Assembly: GCA_018823175.1 (NCBI GenBank)
Contig: JAHJIY010000067.1
Coordinates: forward strand, 19,729-83,728
Length of the DNA: 64,000 nt
Origin: Pseudomonadota bacterium
Lineage (GTDB): Bacteria > Desulfobacterota > Desulfobulbia > Desulfobulbales > JAHJIY01
Reading direction: 5' to 3'
Below are positions 18,666-28,410 of this stretch, in pieces. A program made the translations under genes and the position numbers. Under the pieces are notes generated by a model. That model was given only the letters and a program-made list of their open reading frames with translations, searched no databases and was not told the origin of the DNA. The first letter of the stretch is position 1. Every line of letters starts with the position of its first letter.

Positions 18666-20243
18666 TTAGTGGGTACACCTTAATTTTTCAAGGTCTTGTG
18701 CAAAGTCAAAAGAATCGTCGTGCTCTTGCTGGTGACATCTCAGACAAATTGATTCATTTGGACTTGCCATGTTGAATTCCTTTGGGTTTCCTGAGTGTTT
18801 TTTCCCTGGACCATGGCAGGTTTCGCAACCGACTTGTTGTAACGTCGGAGGTAGTGCGAGGGCAAAGCTTTCAGCGCCGGTTTCGATCCCTGTGACATGA
18901 CAGGCTATACATGAGCGGTCAAACTGCTGCCCTTTCCTGACCAGAGTCATATAGGCCCCGGCATGTCGGCTGTCTTGCCAACCTTTGGCCTGATTGGCGT
19001 GACAAGTAGAACATTTCAGCCAACCGACGTAAGCGAAATCTTCCGGTAAGATATTTTTGTTAACGGACGTATCTGCTTTCTGGCTTGATGCTTTACCGGC
19101 CAGATTTATTTTCCTTTTCGTTTCATGGACTATCTTAAGTACCTCCTCGTGATCAGGGGATGAAATCTGCATCGGAAAATATTGGTTTTTATAGGTGGAT
19201 AATGTCTTTCCTTGTGGTTTCTCTAACTCTGCCATTTTCTCCAACATGCTGATTTCTTTTGATACTTCCTCCGCCATTTTAATGAAACCCTGGTAGCGGT
19301 CATCTTCCTTTGGAGTTTGGTTTTTCTCCAGTCTCTTTAACTGCCAGTTTATCCGATCCAGGGAATTTTTCTTTTCAACCATAAGCTCAGATGAAGCGTG
19401 TTCCCATTTTCCAGAGGTACCCCATTTGATTTGCAACCAGCCAAAATATTTTCCTTGTTTGGCACTGCTGCATAATAGGGTGTTGTTTTCGAGGCGGGGT
19501 TTCATTGCCGAGTTGTTTGGTTCAGAGGTAATGATTAGATTGATTGCCGGGAATTTATTCGCAATTTCAATATTTTGTTTGAGGGTAAGGCTTGAGAGTA
19601 ACACGATAAAATCACTTTCCCTCGATAGATTATGGACCAGAGTTGGCAGAATGTTTTGCCATGGTTCTATCGTCATGTTTGCGTCAGGAGTAATGGCGGA
19701 TGGTTGGCGGTCATCAGTTAGGCCGATGATTGCCGTGTTTATCTCGCCGATTCTCCGTGATATTGATGGGGTGAAAACAGGTTTGCCCGTCAATTTGCTC
19801 ACGATGTTAGCGCTTAGCCAGGTAAACTTGGATTGTTCCACAATATTTTTAAAAAAATCCAGGCCGTTTGCCAAGTCCTGGCGGGCAATTCCTACTGCGT
19901 CGTAACCCATTATGTTATAGGCTTGAACTATGCCTTCAGCGGTTATTTGCGCCTGCTCGACTCTAGAGGGTAGCAGATTCGTATCTTTAAATAAAAGACC
20001 GCCTCCGTCGACCGTGAGGTGCGGTAGCTGATGTTCATCGCGTAATTTTTTAATTTGATAGCCTTTTTTGGACAGACCGCCCAATTGATTAGTTTTTCAA
20101 CCGCAGGGCTCGATCTCGCCGAGGACGTCATTTGAGTAAAAGACCATGAATTCCTGATCGCTTGTGGCAGCTGTTGCTTTGCCTGAAAAAGGAAAGATTG
20201 AGCTGATGATTGCAAATATCAAAAGGTAGGTGGCTCTTTGCAT
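18666..20243 (-). CDS. UshA-like tetrahaem cytochrome c, predicted selenoprotein (Sec49)
   Basis: Reading the TGA at 20099-20097 as selenocysteine gives 525 residues from ATG 20243 (GGAG nine bases upstream). Residues 1-26 are a signal peptide (YLLIFAIISSIFPFSG then ATAA). Next is GEIEPCG-U49-KTNQLGGLSKKG; from recall, relatives have Cys there (EPCGC). The UshA/5'-nucleotidase-like region (to ~285) lacks the usual GNHEFD metal site: the matching stretch is GYDAVGIARQDLA. A helical/coiled segment (~287-343) follows, then four c-type haem sites: CSTCH (411), CIACH (445), CETCH (473) and CLRCH (500). Without recoding, the protein would start at a TTG (20084) after the TGA and lose signal peptide and PCG motif, although cytochromes c mature outside the cytoplasm. 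Periplasmic redox role is inferred; the substrate is unknown. An ordinary nonsense mutation is the alternative, made unlikely by the SECIS. Confidence 0.85.
20068..20099 (-). promoter_or_regulatory. UGA(Sec) codon with bacterial SECIS stem-loop
   Basis: The UGA is at 20099-20097. After 12 bases, UUGGGC (20084-20079) pairs with GUCCAA (20073-20068), including one G-U pair, and leaves the apical loop GGUCU (20078-20074), 19-23 bases after the UGA. SelB recognises a GU-containing apical loop in bacterial SECIS elements; GGUCU at this distance matches the E. coli fdhF element as I recall it. Confidence 0.85.
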
Positions 20244-20328
20244 GTTAATTTACTCCTGATGGCTGTGAAGTGATTCTTTTAGCTGAGGTTAACCTTTAGG
20301 ACTAGTAATGCTATATAAAGAGATAATG

Positions 20329-21675
20329 CTATTTATCATTTTGTTTACTTCTAGGCAATAACGACTTTCGTTCGGCAAGGATTTTGTGCCATTTGTTTAA
20401 CCGGTCTTTTATGATGGCTTCATGTCCACGATTGGTCGGGTGATAGAATTTTTTACCCTTTAGTTCTGGTGGAAGATGATCCTGCATTACCACAGCATCC
20501 GGCTGGTCATGAGCATATTTGTAACCCTTGCCGTAGTCCAGTTTTTTCATCAGATTGGTCGGAGCGTTTCGTAAGTGTTTGGGGACCGGCAGGGTGCCTG
20601 TATTATTGATTAGCTTTTTGGCATCTGAGTAAGCAACGTATGTCGCATTGCTTTTAGGGGCAGTGGCCAGGTAGATTACAGCTTGGGCCAGGGCTAGTTC
20701 TCCTTCCGGTGATCCAAGAGTATGATAACTTTCTCGGGCGCTTATTGTTAATCCCAAGGCTTGGGGATCTGCGTTACCTATGTCCTCGGAGGCGAAACGG
20801 ATAAGACGACGCGCAAGGTAAAGGGGGTCTTCCCCGGCCATCAGCATTCTGGTCAGCCAGTAAAGTGAACCGTCGGGATCGCTGTCCCGCAGACTTTTGT
20901 GCAGAGCGGAGATCAGATTGTAATGTTCCTCCCCGTATGCATCGTAGCGCAGACTTTTTCGCTGGATCGCCTCTTCGATGTTTTGCAGTTCGATGATGAT
21001 TTTCCCGTCTTTATTGGTTGGGGTTAATGATACTGCGATTTCAAGACTGTTCAAGGCGCTGCGAGCATCACCGTCTGAAGTGTCGGCCAGATGGTCTAAG
21101 GCTGTTTTTTCGATCTGGATGTCCAGTTTCTGGAAGCCGTTTTCCTGATCGTGCAAGGTACTGATTAATATTTGTTTCAAGTTGTCAGAGGTAAGAGGAT
21201 TTAAAACCAGGACTCGACACCTGGAGAGGAGCGGGGCAATTACTTGGAAGGACGGGTTTTCGGTGGTGGCTCCGATCAGGGTCAGAAGTCCGCTTTCCAC
21301 GTGGGGCAGGAAACTGTCTTGTTGGCTTCGGTTAAACCGGTGAATCTCGTCCACGAAAAGGATGGTGTCGAGATTTTTTTTCTTTCGAAGCTCTTCAGCA
21401 GTGGCCACGATTTTTCTTACCTCTTTCACCCCCGAGAGTACGGCCGAGAAAAACACAAACTCCGCTTTGGCATTTTCGGCCAGGATGCGGGCCAGGGTTG
21501 TCTTGCCGGTCCCAGGAGGACCCCAGAAAATCAGGGATGGGATGTGATGTTCGTTCATCAGGCGATTTAGTAGCTTTCCTTCACCTAAAAGATGTTCCTG
21601 ACCGACGAATTTGTCAATTGACTTCGGCCTCATTCTTTCAGCCAGAGGTATGCTTGATTTGTTATTCATAGTCAT
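20329..21675 (-). CDS. rarA: Replication-associated recombination ATPase RarA (MgsA)
   Basis: A 448-residue AAA+ clamp-loader-like ATPase that acts at stalled replication forks. Walker A is [11 protein letters not shown] (51-61), Walker B/box is [14 protein letters not shown], sensor 1 is GATTENPSF, and the arginine-finger region reads LLSRCRV. The C-terminal tetramerisation domain contains YSDAKKLI and [15 protein letters not shown], both typical of RarA. Two nearby ATGs (21675 and 21669) are possible. It is 16 bases downstream of the DUF3786 gene and probably co-transcribed with it. Confidence 0.95.
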   Translation of the reverse strand: MTMNNKSSIPLAERMRPKSIDKFVGQEHLLGEGKLLNRLMNEHHIPSLIFWGPPGTGKTTLARILAENAKAEFVFFSAVLSGVKEVRKIVATAEELRKKKNLDTILFVDEIHRFNRSQQDSFLPHVESGLLTLIGATTENPSFQVIAPLLSRCRVLVLNPLTSDNLKQILISTLHDQENGFQKLDIQIEKTALDHLADTSDGDARSALNSLEIAVSLTPTNKDGKIIIELQNIEEAIQRKSLRYDAYGEEHYNLISALHKSLRDSDPDGSLYWLTRMLMAGEDPLYLARRLIRFASEDIGNADPQALGLTISARESYHTLGSPEGELALAQAVIYLATAPKSNATYVAYSDAKKLINNTGTLPVPKHLRNAPTNLMKKLDYGKGYKYAHDQPDAVVMQDHLPPELKGKKFYHPTNRGHEAIIKDRLNKWHKILAERKSLLPRSKQNDK

Positions 21676-21690
21676 AGGTGAGAGAAAAAA

Positions 21691-22494
21691 TTATCCGGCT
21701 AATGAAATTATGCGCTCGGCTAGTCTTTCGGCGGTAAATACCAGGGTTTCTAAATCAAGGTAGTTTAGCACATTATCTCTGAACAGGATCTTAGTTTTAG
21801 AGGCAAAACCTTCGTTTGGTTCCGCTTCCCAGTAAAGTAGATATAGAGGGACCTTTGGCAGAACGGGGAAGATCATTCCGGCCGAGGCGTTGTTTTCATG
21901 AGTGGCTTCTATCGCATTTAGTGATGTGCAAATTTTGATAATTTGCTCAAGGTTCAGATTGGAAAAATATCTGGAGATTGGTTCTTCGGCATAGATGGCC
22001 AGGGTCTTTACTTTCGAGATGGTGTTGGGCAGACTCTCAAGTCCGATCCATTCTTGTCCTGGATTATTGTTGCCCCTTGAATGGACATAATTATATAAGA
22101 GAATCTGGTCTCGGGGATCTTCCGGGATCTTGTTGTCGATCAGGATGTCTGTCTTGCTCAGATAAACATTTTGTGCAAGATATTGGAAGATGAGAGCATC
22201 CTTGTTTTGTATGTCATCTTGTGCGCCCAAAGGAGAGGCGATAGCGGAAAAATCAATGACTGCGACCTTGCTCTTCAGGTATTCGATTAACTGTAGATTT
22301 TTTTGGCGAGGTATATCTTCAAGATTATGGGCCTCTGGAATAGTGAGATTAAGATCGGTCAGGTCAAGGAAAGGGCATTTCCCTGGTGATACCCCTGTTT
22401 TAGTGACAGCTGCGGCAAAGGCCAGGCATGTGAGATAACCACATTTTCCACAGTTGTTTTTAGGTGTTTTGCTGACGATTTCTAAAGGGTTCAA
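21691..22494 (-). CDS. Fe-S / DUF3786 protein
   Basis: A 267-residue protein. Residues 13-43 hold a cysteine cluster NNCGKCGYLTC...GKCPF, the CxxCGxxxC-type pattern of the putative [4Fe-4S] domain seen in corrinoid/acetyl-CoA synthase subunits. The rest (YLAQNVYLSKTDILIDNK, NASAGMIFPVLPKVPLYLLYWEAE) matches DUF3786 proteins of anaerobes. The start is TTG at 22494; a TAG lies four codons upstream in frame. Function is unknown. Small-molecule or corrinoid redox biochemistry is only a guess from the Fe-S domain. Next gene rarA follows at 15 bases. Confidence 0.75.
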   Translation of the reverse strand: MNPLEIVSKTPKNNCGKCGYLTCLAFAAAVTKTGVSPGKCPFLDLTDLNLTIPEAHNLEDIPRQKNLQLIEYLKSKVAVIDFSAIASPLGAQDDIQNKDALIFQYLAQNVYLSKTDILIDNKIPEDPRDQILLYNYVHSRGNNNPGQEWIGLESLPNTISKVKTLAIYAEEPISRYFSNLNLEQIIKICTSLNAIEATHENNASAGMIFPVLPKVPLYLLYWEAEPNEGFASKTKILFRDNVLNYLDLETLVFTAERLAERIISLAG

Positions 22495-22693
22495 TGCCAG
22501 ACTCTAACCTTCTGAGCGAGGAATTAACGATTTAATTAATTCCAGAGGGATTAGTTTGTAATATTTTTCAGGTTTGAAATTGGCAGGTTTAAAATATCCA
22601 AGCCTTAAATCTGATCCAATCTTGGCATGACAAAATTATTTAAAGATAGACAAGATAAATCGTAAAGTTGAGGTCGTAACTGTATTGTACAGA

Positions 22694-23146
22694 TTATTTG
22701 TCTAACAGTGATTTAACCTTTGGCGTCGCTTCCTTGGGGGCAGGAAGAGGTGGAGTTGAACTCCCTTGGATTAATTGCAGTCCTTGTTGGCTGGCCCGGA
22801 TTTCTCCATTAAGGATTCCACCGGACTCTACAGAGAGGTCGGTTGTCTCAAGTCGTCCGTTTAGAATACCGCCTTTTTTCAGGTGTAATTTTTTGACTTT
22901 CATGTTGCCGTCAACCTGACCGTGGCAAACAACCACTGATGACTCAATATCTCCGGCGATGTTACCGGTATCGCTTACGATAAGATATTCTCCTACAACA
23001 TTTCCTTCGATATTCCCGTCAACTCTGATCTTGCCTTCAAAGGAAATGTCGCCGATGATGGTCATTCCTTTGCCAATAATACTGGAAATTGCAGAATTAT
23101 CTGCAGCAAGGGTCTCGGTATTTTCTTTCTTTTTAAATATGCTCAT
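22694..23146 (-). CDS. Bactofilin (cytoskeletal polymer protein)
   Basis: A 150-residue bactofilin (DUF583). After a disordered start the beta-helix runs from IIGKGMTIIGDISFEGKIR through GNIEGNVVGEYLIVSD and GDIESSVVVCHGQVDGNM to LNGRLETTDLSVESGGILNGEI, with the regular hydrophobic/Gly spacing of the fold. A proline-rich tail follows. Bactofilins polymerise without nucleotides and position cell-wall enzymes. ATG 23146 (MSIFKKKE, GGGA just upstream) is preferred to the longer frame from 23194, which would overlap the upstream peptidase. The M23 peptidase directly upstream is a typical partner. Confidence 0.92.
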   Translation of the reverse strand: MSIFKKKENTETLAADNSAISSIIGKGMTIIGDISFEGKIRVDGNIEGNVVGEYLIVSDTGNIAGDIESSVVVCHGQVDGNMKVKKLHLKKGGILNGRLETTDLSVESGGILNGEIRASQQGLQLIQGSSTPPLPAPKEATPKVKSLLDK

Positions 23147-23180
23147 ATTTCCCAAGAGTGTCGAGGTGGAGTTGGAATGG

Positions 23181-24053
23181 TTAACCATTATCAAGAGATA
23201 GATATCTGGCGATTTTCATGAATTTGATCGGGTTAATTGATTTTGCTTTGTATCTGATTTCATAGTGGAGGTGAGGACCAGTACTTCTGCCTGTATTGCC
23301 TACCAGACTTATTACTTGACCCCGCTCTACCAGATCGCCTTTTTTGACTAGTAATTTTTTGTTGTGCGCATAGATAGTCTCAAATGATTTGCCATGATCA
23401 ATTTTTACATACCAGCCATAAGTGTTGTTGTAGCCTCGATCTGTTACTACGCCAGCAGCGGTACACCTTACCTCGGTGCCAATCTGGGAGACGAGATCCA
23501 GTCCTGAATGGAAGGCTGATTTCTGGTTTAATGGGTCGATCCGGCGACCATATTTTGATGAAATTCGCCCAAACACAGGATATCCAAGTGGAATGGGTTT
23601 GATTGTATCAAGGTTGCGGTCAACTTTGAAGATTAGGTCTTCGTAAGTTTCGTCTGATAAGCTTTCAAAGGGACCACCGCTGTTTTCCTGACTATCTGTC
23701 GGCTGAGGTGGCACGATTTCGAGGGTGTCGAGGATTGTATCGATCATTTGGCTGCGGTGGTTAAGTTCACCATACGCTCCATTGAGCTGGGCTTTTTTCT
23801 CTTCTTCCAGGGTTAAAACCTGGGTCCTGAGTTTTTCTTTTTGAGAAGTGGTTGAGGACAGGTTTTCTTCGATGTTGACCAAGCGGGATTTGAGGTCGAA
23901 ATTTTCTATGGAATATTTTATGCCGGCAATAGTTGAAACAATAAAAATAAGAGACACGATGATCAATATTGATTTCATCCATGCCTTGGAAAGTACAAAG
24001 CAATTTGCGTTACCTTCTTCACTGGTAACTATGATATGAAGTTTTTGATTCAT
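23181..24053 (-). CDS. Membrane-anchored M23 (LytM) peptidase
   Basis: A 290-residue protein with a cytoplasmic start, one transmembrane helix (ILIIVSLIFIVSTIAGIKY, ~29-47), a periplasmic coiled coil (~53-110), and a C-terminal M23 zinc peptidase domain. Zinc ligands appear as HSGLD (HxxxD) and HLHYE (HxH); GYNNTYGWYVKIDHG and GNTGRSTGPHLH are signature stretches. It likely cleaves peptidoglycan crosslinks. Its stop lies 34 bases from the bactofilin start; this pairing is seen in other bacteria where bactofilin scaffolds the hydrolase and shapes the cell. Confidence 0.93.
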   Translation of the reverse strand: MNQKLHIIVTSEEGNANCFVLSKAWMKSILIIVSLIFIVSTIAGIKYSIENFDLKSRLVNIEENLSSTTSQKEKLRTQVLTLEEEKKAQLNGAYGELNHRSQMIDTILDTLEIVPPQPTDSQENSGGPFESLSDETYEDLIFKVDRNLDTIKPIPLGYPVFGRISSKYGRRIDPLNQKSAFHSGLDLVSQIGTEVRCTAAGVVTDRGYNNTYGWYVKIDHGKSFETIYAHNKKLLVKKGDLVERGQVISLVGNTGRSTGPHLHYEIRYKAKSINPIKFMKIARYLSLDNG

Positions 24054-24243
24054 ATGTGAAGTTTACTAATTATAAACATTTCTCTTCTTTCAAGATCTCA
24101 ATAATGGAAAAAACGTCAATAATTAAAACAGGTAAAATTGTAAAAGTCAAATTTTGATTCATATTTTGTCGAGATTAGAGTGTTGCCTTGTTTAAATTAC
24201 GATTTTTTATCCCATTGATTTGTTTTAGCTGTTTGCTTGGCAT

Positions 24244-25014
24244 CTAGCAGAAAACTACCAGCGCGGTTATGTTGTCGTTACCGCCTGCTTCATTTGCCTG
24301 TTTTATAAGTGACTCGCAAGCCTCTTTTGGTGATTCGGCACTCTGAATGGTTTTATGGATTTGCTGATCGTCTACCATTGACCATAATCCATCGGAACAA
24401 AGAAGTATTCTGTCGCCAGAGTCTATATCCATAGAGTGATATTCCGGGTCTTCCGGGAACGGATAGCCAATGACCCTGGTTACAACATGGCGGGGCGGCA
24501 GGGAGGCAAATGCGCTGTTTTTTCGTAGTTCTTCACTTACTTGGGCCAGGGATGTGTGGTCGTTGGTTATCTGGAATATTTCATTTTTTGTTATCAAGTA
24601 ACAACGAGCATCGCCGACATGACAGGTATGCAAGGTGTTGTTGTCAATCATGCATGCCACCAGGGTGCATCCCATGCCGTGCATGGAATCATTTTCCGTG
24701 GCCATTTTTATTACCATCTTGTTGGTCTGATTGAAGGAGTTGCAGAAGGAATGTCTGGTTTCTGCGGGATTGCCTCTCATCTTACTGACTTTTTTGTTGT
24801 TAAAAAAACTTATCAGGTTTTTGATCGTTATCTGGCTGGCAATTTCACCGGCATTATGTCCGCCCATACCGTCGGCAACTAAAAATATATTATGGGCAAG
24901 GATAATGCCGAAGCTGTCCTGATTATTACTTCTGACCAGACCGGTGTCGGTCAAGCCATAAGAGTTCAATTTTCTTGCCGGAGGGCGAAATAATCTTCTG
25001 AAAAAATTTATCAT
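24244..25014 (-). CDS. PP2C-type Ser/Thr protein phosphatase
   Basis: A 256-residue PPM phosphatase that removes phosphate from Ser/Thr using two metals. Motifs: TDTGLVRSNNQDSFG (22-36), VADGMGGHNAGEIAS (46-60), GCTLVACMID, HVGDARCYL, DRILLCSDGLWSMV and GGNDNITALVV, covering all metal-binding Asp positions. The N-terminal MINFFRRLFRPPARK is basic and may touch the membrane. Downstream of the WD40 kinase and FHA genes on the same strand (119-base gap), it forms a write/erase/read set with them. Confidence 0.95.
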   Translation of the reverse strand: MINFFRRLFRPPARKLNSYGLTDTGLVRSNNQDSFGIILAHNIFLVADGMGGHNAGEIASQITIKNLISFFNNKKVSKMRGNPAETRHSFCNSFNQTNKMVIKMATENDSMHGMGCTLVACMIDNNTLHTCHVGDARCYLITKNEIFQITNDHTSLAQVSEELRKNSAFASLPPRHVVTRVIGYPFPEDPEYHSMDIDSGDRILLCSDGLWSMVDDQQIHKTIQSAESPKEACESLIKQANEAGGNDNITALVVFC

Positions 25015-25133
25015 GAAAATAGGCCATGGTGATGTGTTTTGCAGACAATTTTATAATATTTGACTCTTTCTGGTTTTTTTGGGAAGCATAATTTTTTCTT
25101 TATAAGAAAAATCGGTCTTAATGAGACGCGGGT

Positions 25134-27611
25134 TTAGAAATTATTAAAGTTTAATTCATATATAACCATAACCAGTAAAATTGCGCCATCCTGACGACCT
25201 GCCAGGAAAATATGTGGTTTAGGGCCATGGGCCAGGCTGCATATGCCATCGCCTCTGCCGTCAAATATCAGCCGGCACTCCCCTGTTTCACTGTCCCAAA
25301 TTTTTATGATATCATCTTCACAGCCGGAAACTATGTTCTGCAGATCAGGTAACAAACACGCCGAGGTAATAGCTTCTTCATGGGATTTGATGGATTTGAG
25401 CAGTCGACCTGTATGTCTTTCCCAGACTTTAAGAAAGCCGTCGGCTCCGGCTGAAATAAATTTTTTGCCGCTGCCGCCGGAAGATAACGCCACAACCGGC
25501 AGAGAATGGCCATCAATAATTTTGATGCATTCCTGGCTGTCGGCTTCCCAGAAATAAAGATTTCCTTCTTCGCTGCCGCTGATCAGGTCCATTCCATTGT
25601 CAAAAAAAGTCAGAGATCTTAAGGTTCCTTTTCCCTGGCTTCGTTCAAGGGGTTCCATGTTTTTTACCAGACTGTGCATCTTTAAGACCCCATGGGCGCC
25701 GCCTGAGGCTATATTTTTGCCATCAGGACTGAAGGCAAGAGACCAAACCGGTCCTTTCTGAGAAATTGTCGAAAAACTCCGGCCTGATTTTGTTTCCCAA
25801 ACGGTTATTGTTCCATCATCAGTGCCAATCGCCAGGTGTTTTCCGGTTGGACTGACGGCCAGTGATCGGATCGGGCGGCCTTTTTTCTCGATGACGCTGA
25901 TTTTTTTTTGGGCACCAAAGTCTCTGATGATTACCCGGCCATCGGAACCGGCAGAGACGATTTTGTGAGTTCCAGGGATATAGGCCAGGCAGGTTGCCGG
26001 ACAATTATATCCTTTGAGGATTTTAAGCCTTTGGCCGCCGACTACTTTCGTTTTGGTGCCGGAAGTCAGCAACCATTCATAAGCTTTGGTGAAAATCTTA
26101 TCTTTTCTAAATCCGTTGTTTGTCCATGAGGTAAGAAGAACATTTTGGCACTCAACCGGCCGTTTGCTGGTGAAATGGTTCAAGATGCTGCGGCGGATTG
26201 AGTGATGCAACTGTCCTTCTCTGAACACATCAAGCGAACTTGGCGGGATGCATAGTTTCAATTCCGGGAAGTTTACTCTTTTTGTGTGGTCCCTGGATGC
26301 CTCCCGGCGCATGTCATTTTTGACCTCGGTTGCTAACTCGTCGAGCATCGACATCTGTGGAAGGCGTTTTTTTACGGCTTCAATTTGTCGTAGAATTCTG
26401 GTTGGAGAGACACTCCCTTTTCGCCATTTGAGAAGAATCTCGTTGAAAATGGCTTCGGGTAAAACATCGTTGATTTCCAGGGTCTGTTTTAGACTTTTTA
26501 TCGCTTCTTCTTCCTGGCCGAGTTCAAAAAGCGAAACAGCGTGGTTGTTCAGGCTGTCTGCCCGGAGATCTATATCGGTAAGTTCCGCGTAAGGGCAGGG
26601 AACTTTGAAAATCTCTGTATATAAGTTGTTTAGAACACTACGTAATTCGATAAAGTTTTCAAATCTGTCATCTGGGTGGTAGGCTACGCATTTTTTTAAC
26701 AGTTCTTCCAGGGCCGGAGGAAAATTGATTTTGGGATCGATCGGCAAGGGATTAGGGATATCTGTTTCAATATCATTTCTGGTAAATGGTTTTCTGCCGC
26801 AGAGCATCAGCCAAAGACAAAGGCCGAATGAAAATATGTCACTACGCTGGTCTATCAGGTGAGAGTCCCTTAACTGTTCCGGAGATGCGTAATTGGGGGT
26901 TCCCCTAAAGCCGATGGTTGATTCTCGATCTGCCGCATTTTCAGGAAATGGGTTTTCGGAAGTTTCTTTTTTGCCCTCAAGTTCCTTTCGGTTAAGCAGG
27001 ATTCCAAAATCAGTGATTTTTAACAGGGCATTTTTGGTGATCAGAACGTTTTGCGGTTTTATATCACGATGAATTATTCCTTTTGAGTGGGTGTACTCCA
27101 TGCCATGGCAAAACTGGACAGCCAGGGAAAGAGCGGTTCGCAGATCTTTGCAGCGACCGCTTAGGATCCATTCAGCCAGACTGCCGCCATCGACGTATTC
27201 TATGAATATATGCGGGATTTTTTCAACGGTGAGGACGTAATAACAGGTTGCAATATTGGGGTGCATCCCCATTCTGATCCAGGCATCCGCTTCCGTCAGG
27301 ATGCGTTTCATTCCTTCTTGGTCGGCCAGAACTTCAGGCCGGGGAGATTTGATTGCTATTTTAACGCCCCAACCTAAATGCTCGGAGATGAAGACGTGGC
27401 CCATGGAACCGGACATTATTTTCTCGATCCGATAGCGATCCATAATGATATCGCCGGGACGCCAGCCGACACTGGCAGTTATGTCTGGTAATGAATTTTC
27501 CCCAAGCTTTTCGGTCTTCCCGGGTATGTTGCTGATTAAATCAGGGATAAAGCGAGAAGTGACTTTTCTCAATCGAGAGAAAAAATTATCAATGAGGTTT
27601 TTGGGCATCAT
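25134..27611 (-). CDS. Ser/Thr protein kinase fused to WD40 propeller
   Basis: An 825-residue protein. The kinase domain spans ~60-340: glycine loop MSGSMGHVF (66-74; the first Gly of GxGxxG is Ser), Lys88 in IAIKSP, HRDIKPQNV (181-189), DFG (201-203), GTPNYASPEQ. A helical TPR-like linker (~360-545) follows, then about six or seven WD40 repeats (~550-810) with GRVIIRD, GTITVWE, GNLYFWE, GFLKVWE and DIIKIWD ends. No transmembrane helix is evident, so it is probably cytoplasmic. The propeller likely recruits a partner. It sits between the FHA gene (100 bases upstream) and the PP2C gene. Confidence 0.92.
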   Translation of the reverse strand: MMPKNLIDNFFSRLRKVTSRFIPDLISNIPGKTEKLGENSLPDITASVGWRPGDIIMDRYRIEKIMSGSMGHVFISEHLGWGVKIAIKSPRPEVLADQEGMKRILTEADAWIRMGMHPNIATCYYVLTVEKIPHIFIEYVDGGSLAEWILSGRCKDLRTALSLAVQFCHGMEYTHSKGIIHRDIKPQNVLITKNALLKITDFGILLNRKELEGKKETSENPFPENAADRESTIGFRGTPNYASPEQLRDSHLIDQRSDIFSFGLCLWLMLCGRKPFTRNDIETDIPNPLPIDPKINFPPALEELLKKCVAYHPDDRFENFIELRSVLNNLYTEIFKVPCPYAELTDIDLRADSLNNHAVSLFELGQEEEAIKSLKQTLEINDVLPEAIFNEILLKWRKGSVSPTRILRQIEAVKKRLPQMSMLDELATEVKNDMRREASRDHTKRVNFPELKLCIPPSSLDVFREGQLHHSIRRSILNHFTSKRPVECQNVLLTSWTNNGFRKDKIFTKAYEWLLTSGTKTKVVGGQRLKILKGYNCPATCLAYIPGTHKIVSAGSDGRVIIRDFGAQKKISVIEKKGRPIRSLAVSPTGKHLAIGTDDGTITVWETKSGRSFSTISQKGPVWSLAFSPDGKNIASGGAHGVLKMHSLVKNMEPLERSQGKGTLRSLTFFDNGMDLISGSEEGNLYFWEADSQECIKIIDGHSLPVVALSSGGSGKKFISAGADGFLKVWERHTGRLLKSIKSHEEAITSACLLPDLQNIVSGCEDDIIKIWDSETGECRLIFDGRGDGICSLAHGPKPHIFLAGRQDGAILLVMVIYELNFNNF

Positions 27612-27711
27612 ATATAAATATTCCCGGAGGGGAAAAGTCCGATTGGTGAAAGTGATATACTTTTACAGCCGACCCGGTTACGCCCGATATTTATAAATCT
27701 TGCAGGCAGAT

Positions 27712-28410
27712 TTAATCAAATCTGATTCTTGTTCCGCTTATCTCGATAATATCACCTTTTAGTAAGGTCTGTTCATCATTGATTTTAGCACCGTTAAGCA
27801 TGATTTTTTTCCAGCCTGATTGCGGGATAAGAAGATAGTCACGGTCTTTTTTTATAATATAACATTGGGTATCGGCAACAAACCAGCCTGACATGACCAT
27901 GTCACATGAACTGCTTTTGCCTATTTTGATACTGTCTTTACCGTCCAGGACTAGTTCGCCGGGGGACGCCGTGCCGCTGATGACGACCAGCATATGTTCG
28001 GCTTTTTTAGGAGATTCTCCGGTGGCTGGTGCTCCTGTTTTAGCTTTTGACCCAACGAAAATTGTGGCATCGTTCATGTCCATTGCGGCGGAGAAAGAGC
28101 CAACTGTGTCCTGGGCTTCAGAATCGGCTGGTTGTAGACGAAATTTTCCTATTTCAATTAAGTCGGTTTTGGTGATGGGCACGGATGATTCGATTTTTTC
28201 TCCGTTAACCTTTGTGCCGTTCAAGCTGTATAGATCGGAGATGAAATAATTCCCTCCTTTGAGCTCAAGGCATGAGTGTTCTCTTGAAATAGCGCTGTTG
28301 TCGACCATGACATTGGCGCTTTTGCCTCGTCCGATCGAAAGACTTTCACCTTCATTGATGGTAAATCGTTTGATAACCCTGTCGTGGAGTGTCAACATCC
28401 ATTCATCCAT
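27712..28410 (-). CDS. Double FHA-domain protein
   Basis: A 232-residue protein with two FHA domains, modules that bind phosphothreonine peptides. The first (~3-95) has the complete signature SIGRGKSANVMVD, AISREHS and NGTKVNG. The second (~140-232) is weaker: KIGKSSSCDMVM, then a region where the S-x-x-H element is replaced by VADTQCYI, and IMLNGAKINDEQ. The linker DMNDATIFVG contains a threonine that could be phosphorylated, recalling FHA proteins activated by their own kinase; that is inference. It is the first gene of the FHA-kinase-phosphatase group. Confidence 0.92.
   Translation of the reverse strand: MDEWMLTLHDRVIKRFTINEGESLSIGRGKSANVMVDNSAISREHSCLELKGGNYFISDLYSLNGTKVNGEKIESSVPITKTDLIEIGKFRLQPADSEAQDTVGSFSAAMDMNDATIFVGSKAKTGAPATGESPKKAEHMLVVISGTASPGELVLDGKDSIKIGKSSSCDMVMSGWFVADTQCYIIKKDRDYLLIPQSGWKKIMLNGAKINDEQTLLKGDIIEISGTRIRFD

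Noticed and set aside
19943..20215. A 90-codon minus-strand frame beginning MQSSAQSFLFQAKQQ
   Set aside because: It is out of frame with the signal peptide and cytochrome and has no conserved features; the frame through the TGA codes for the real protein.
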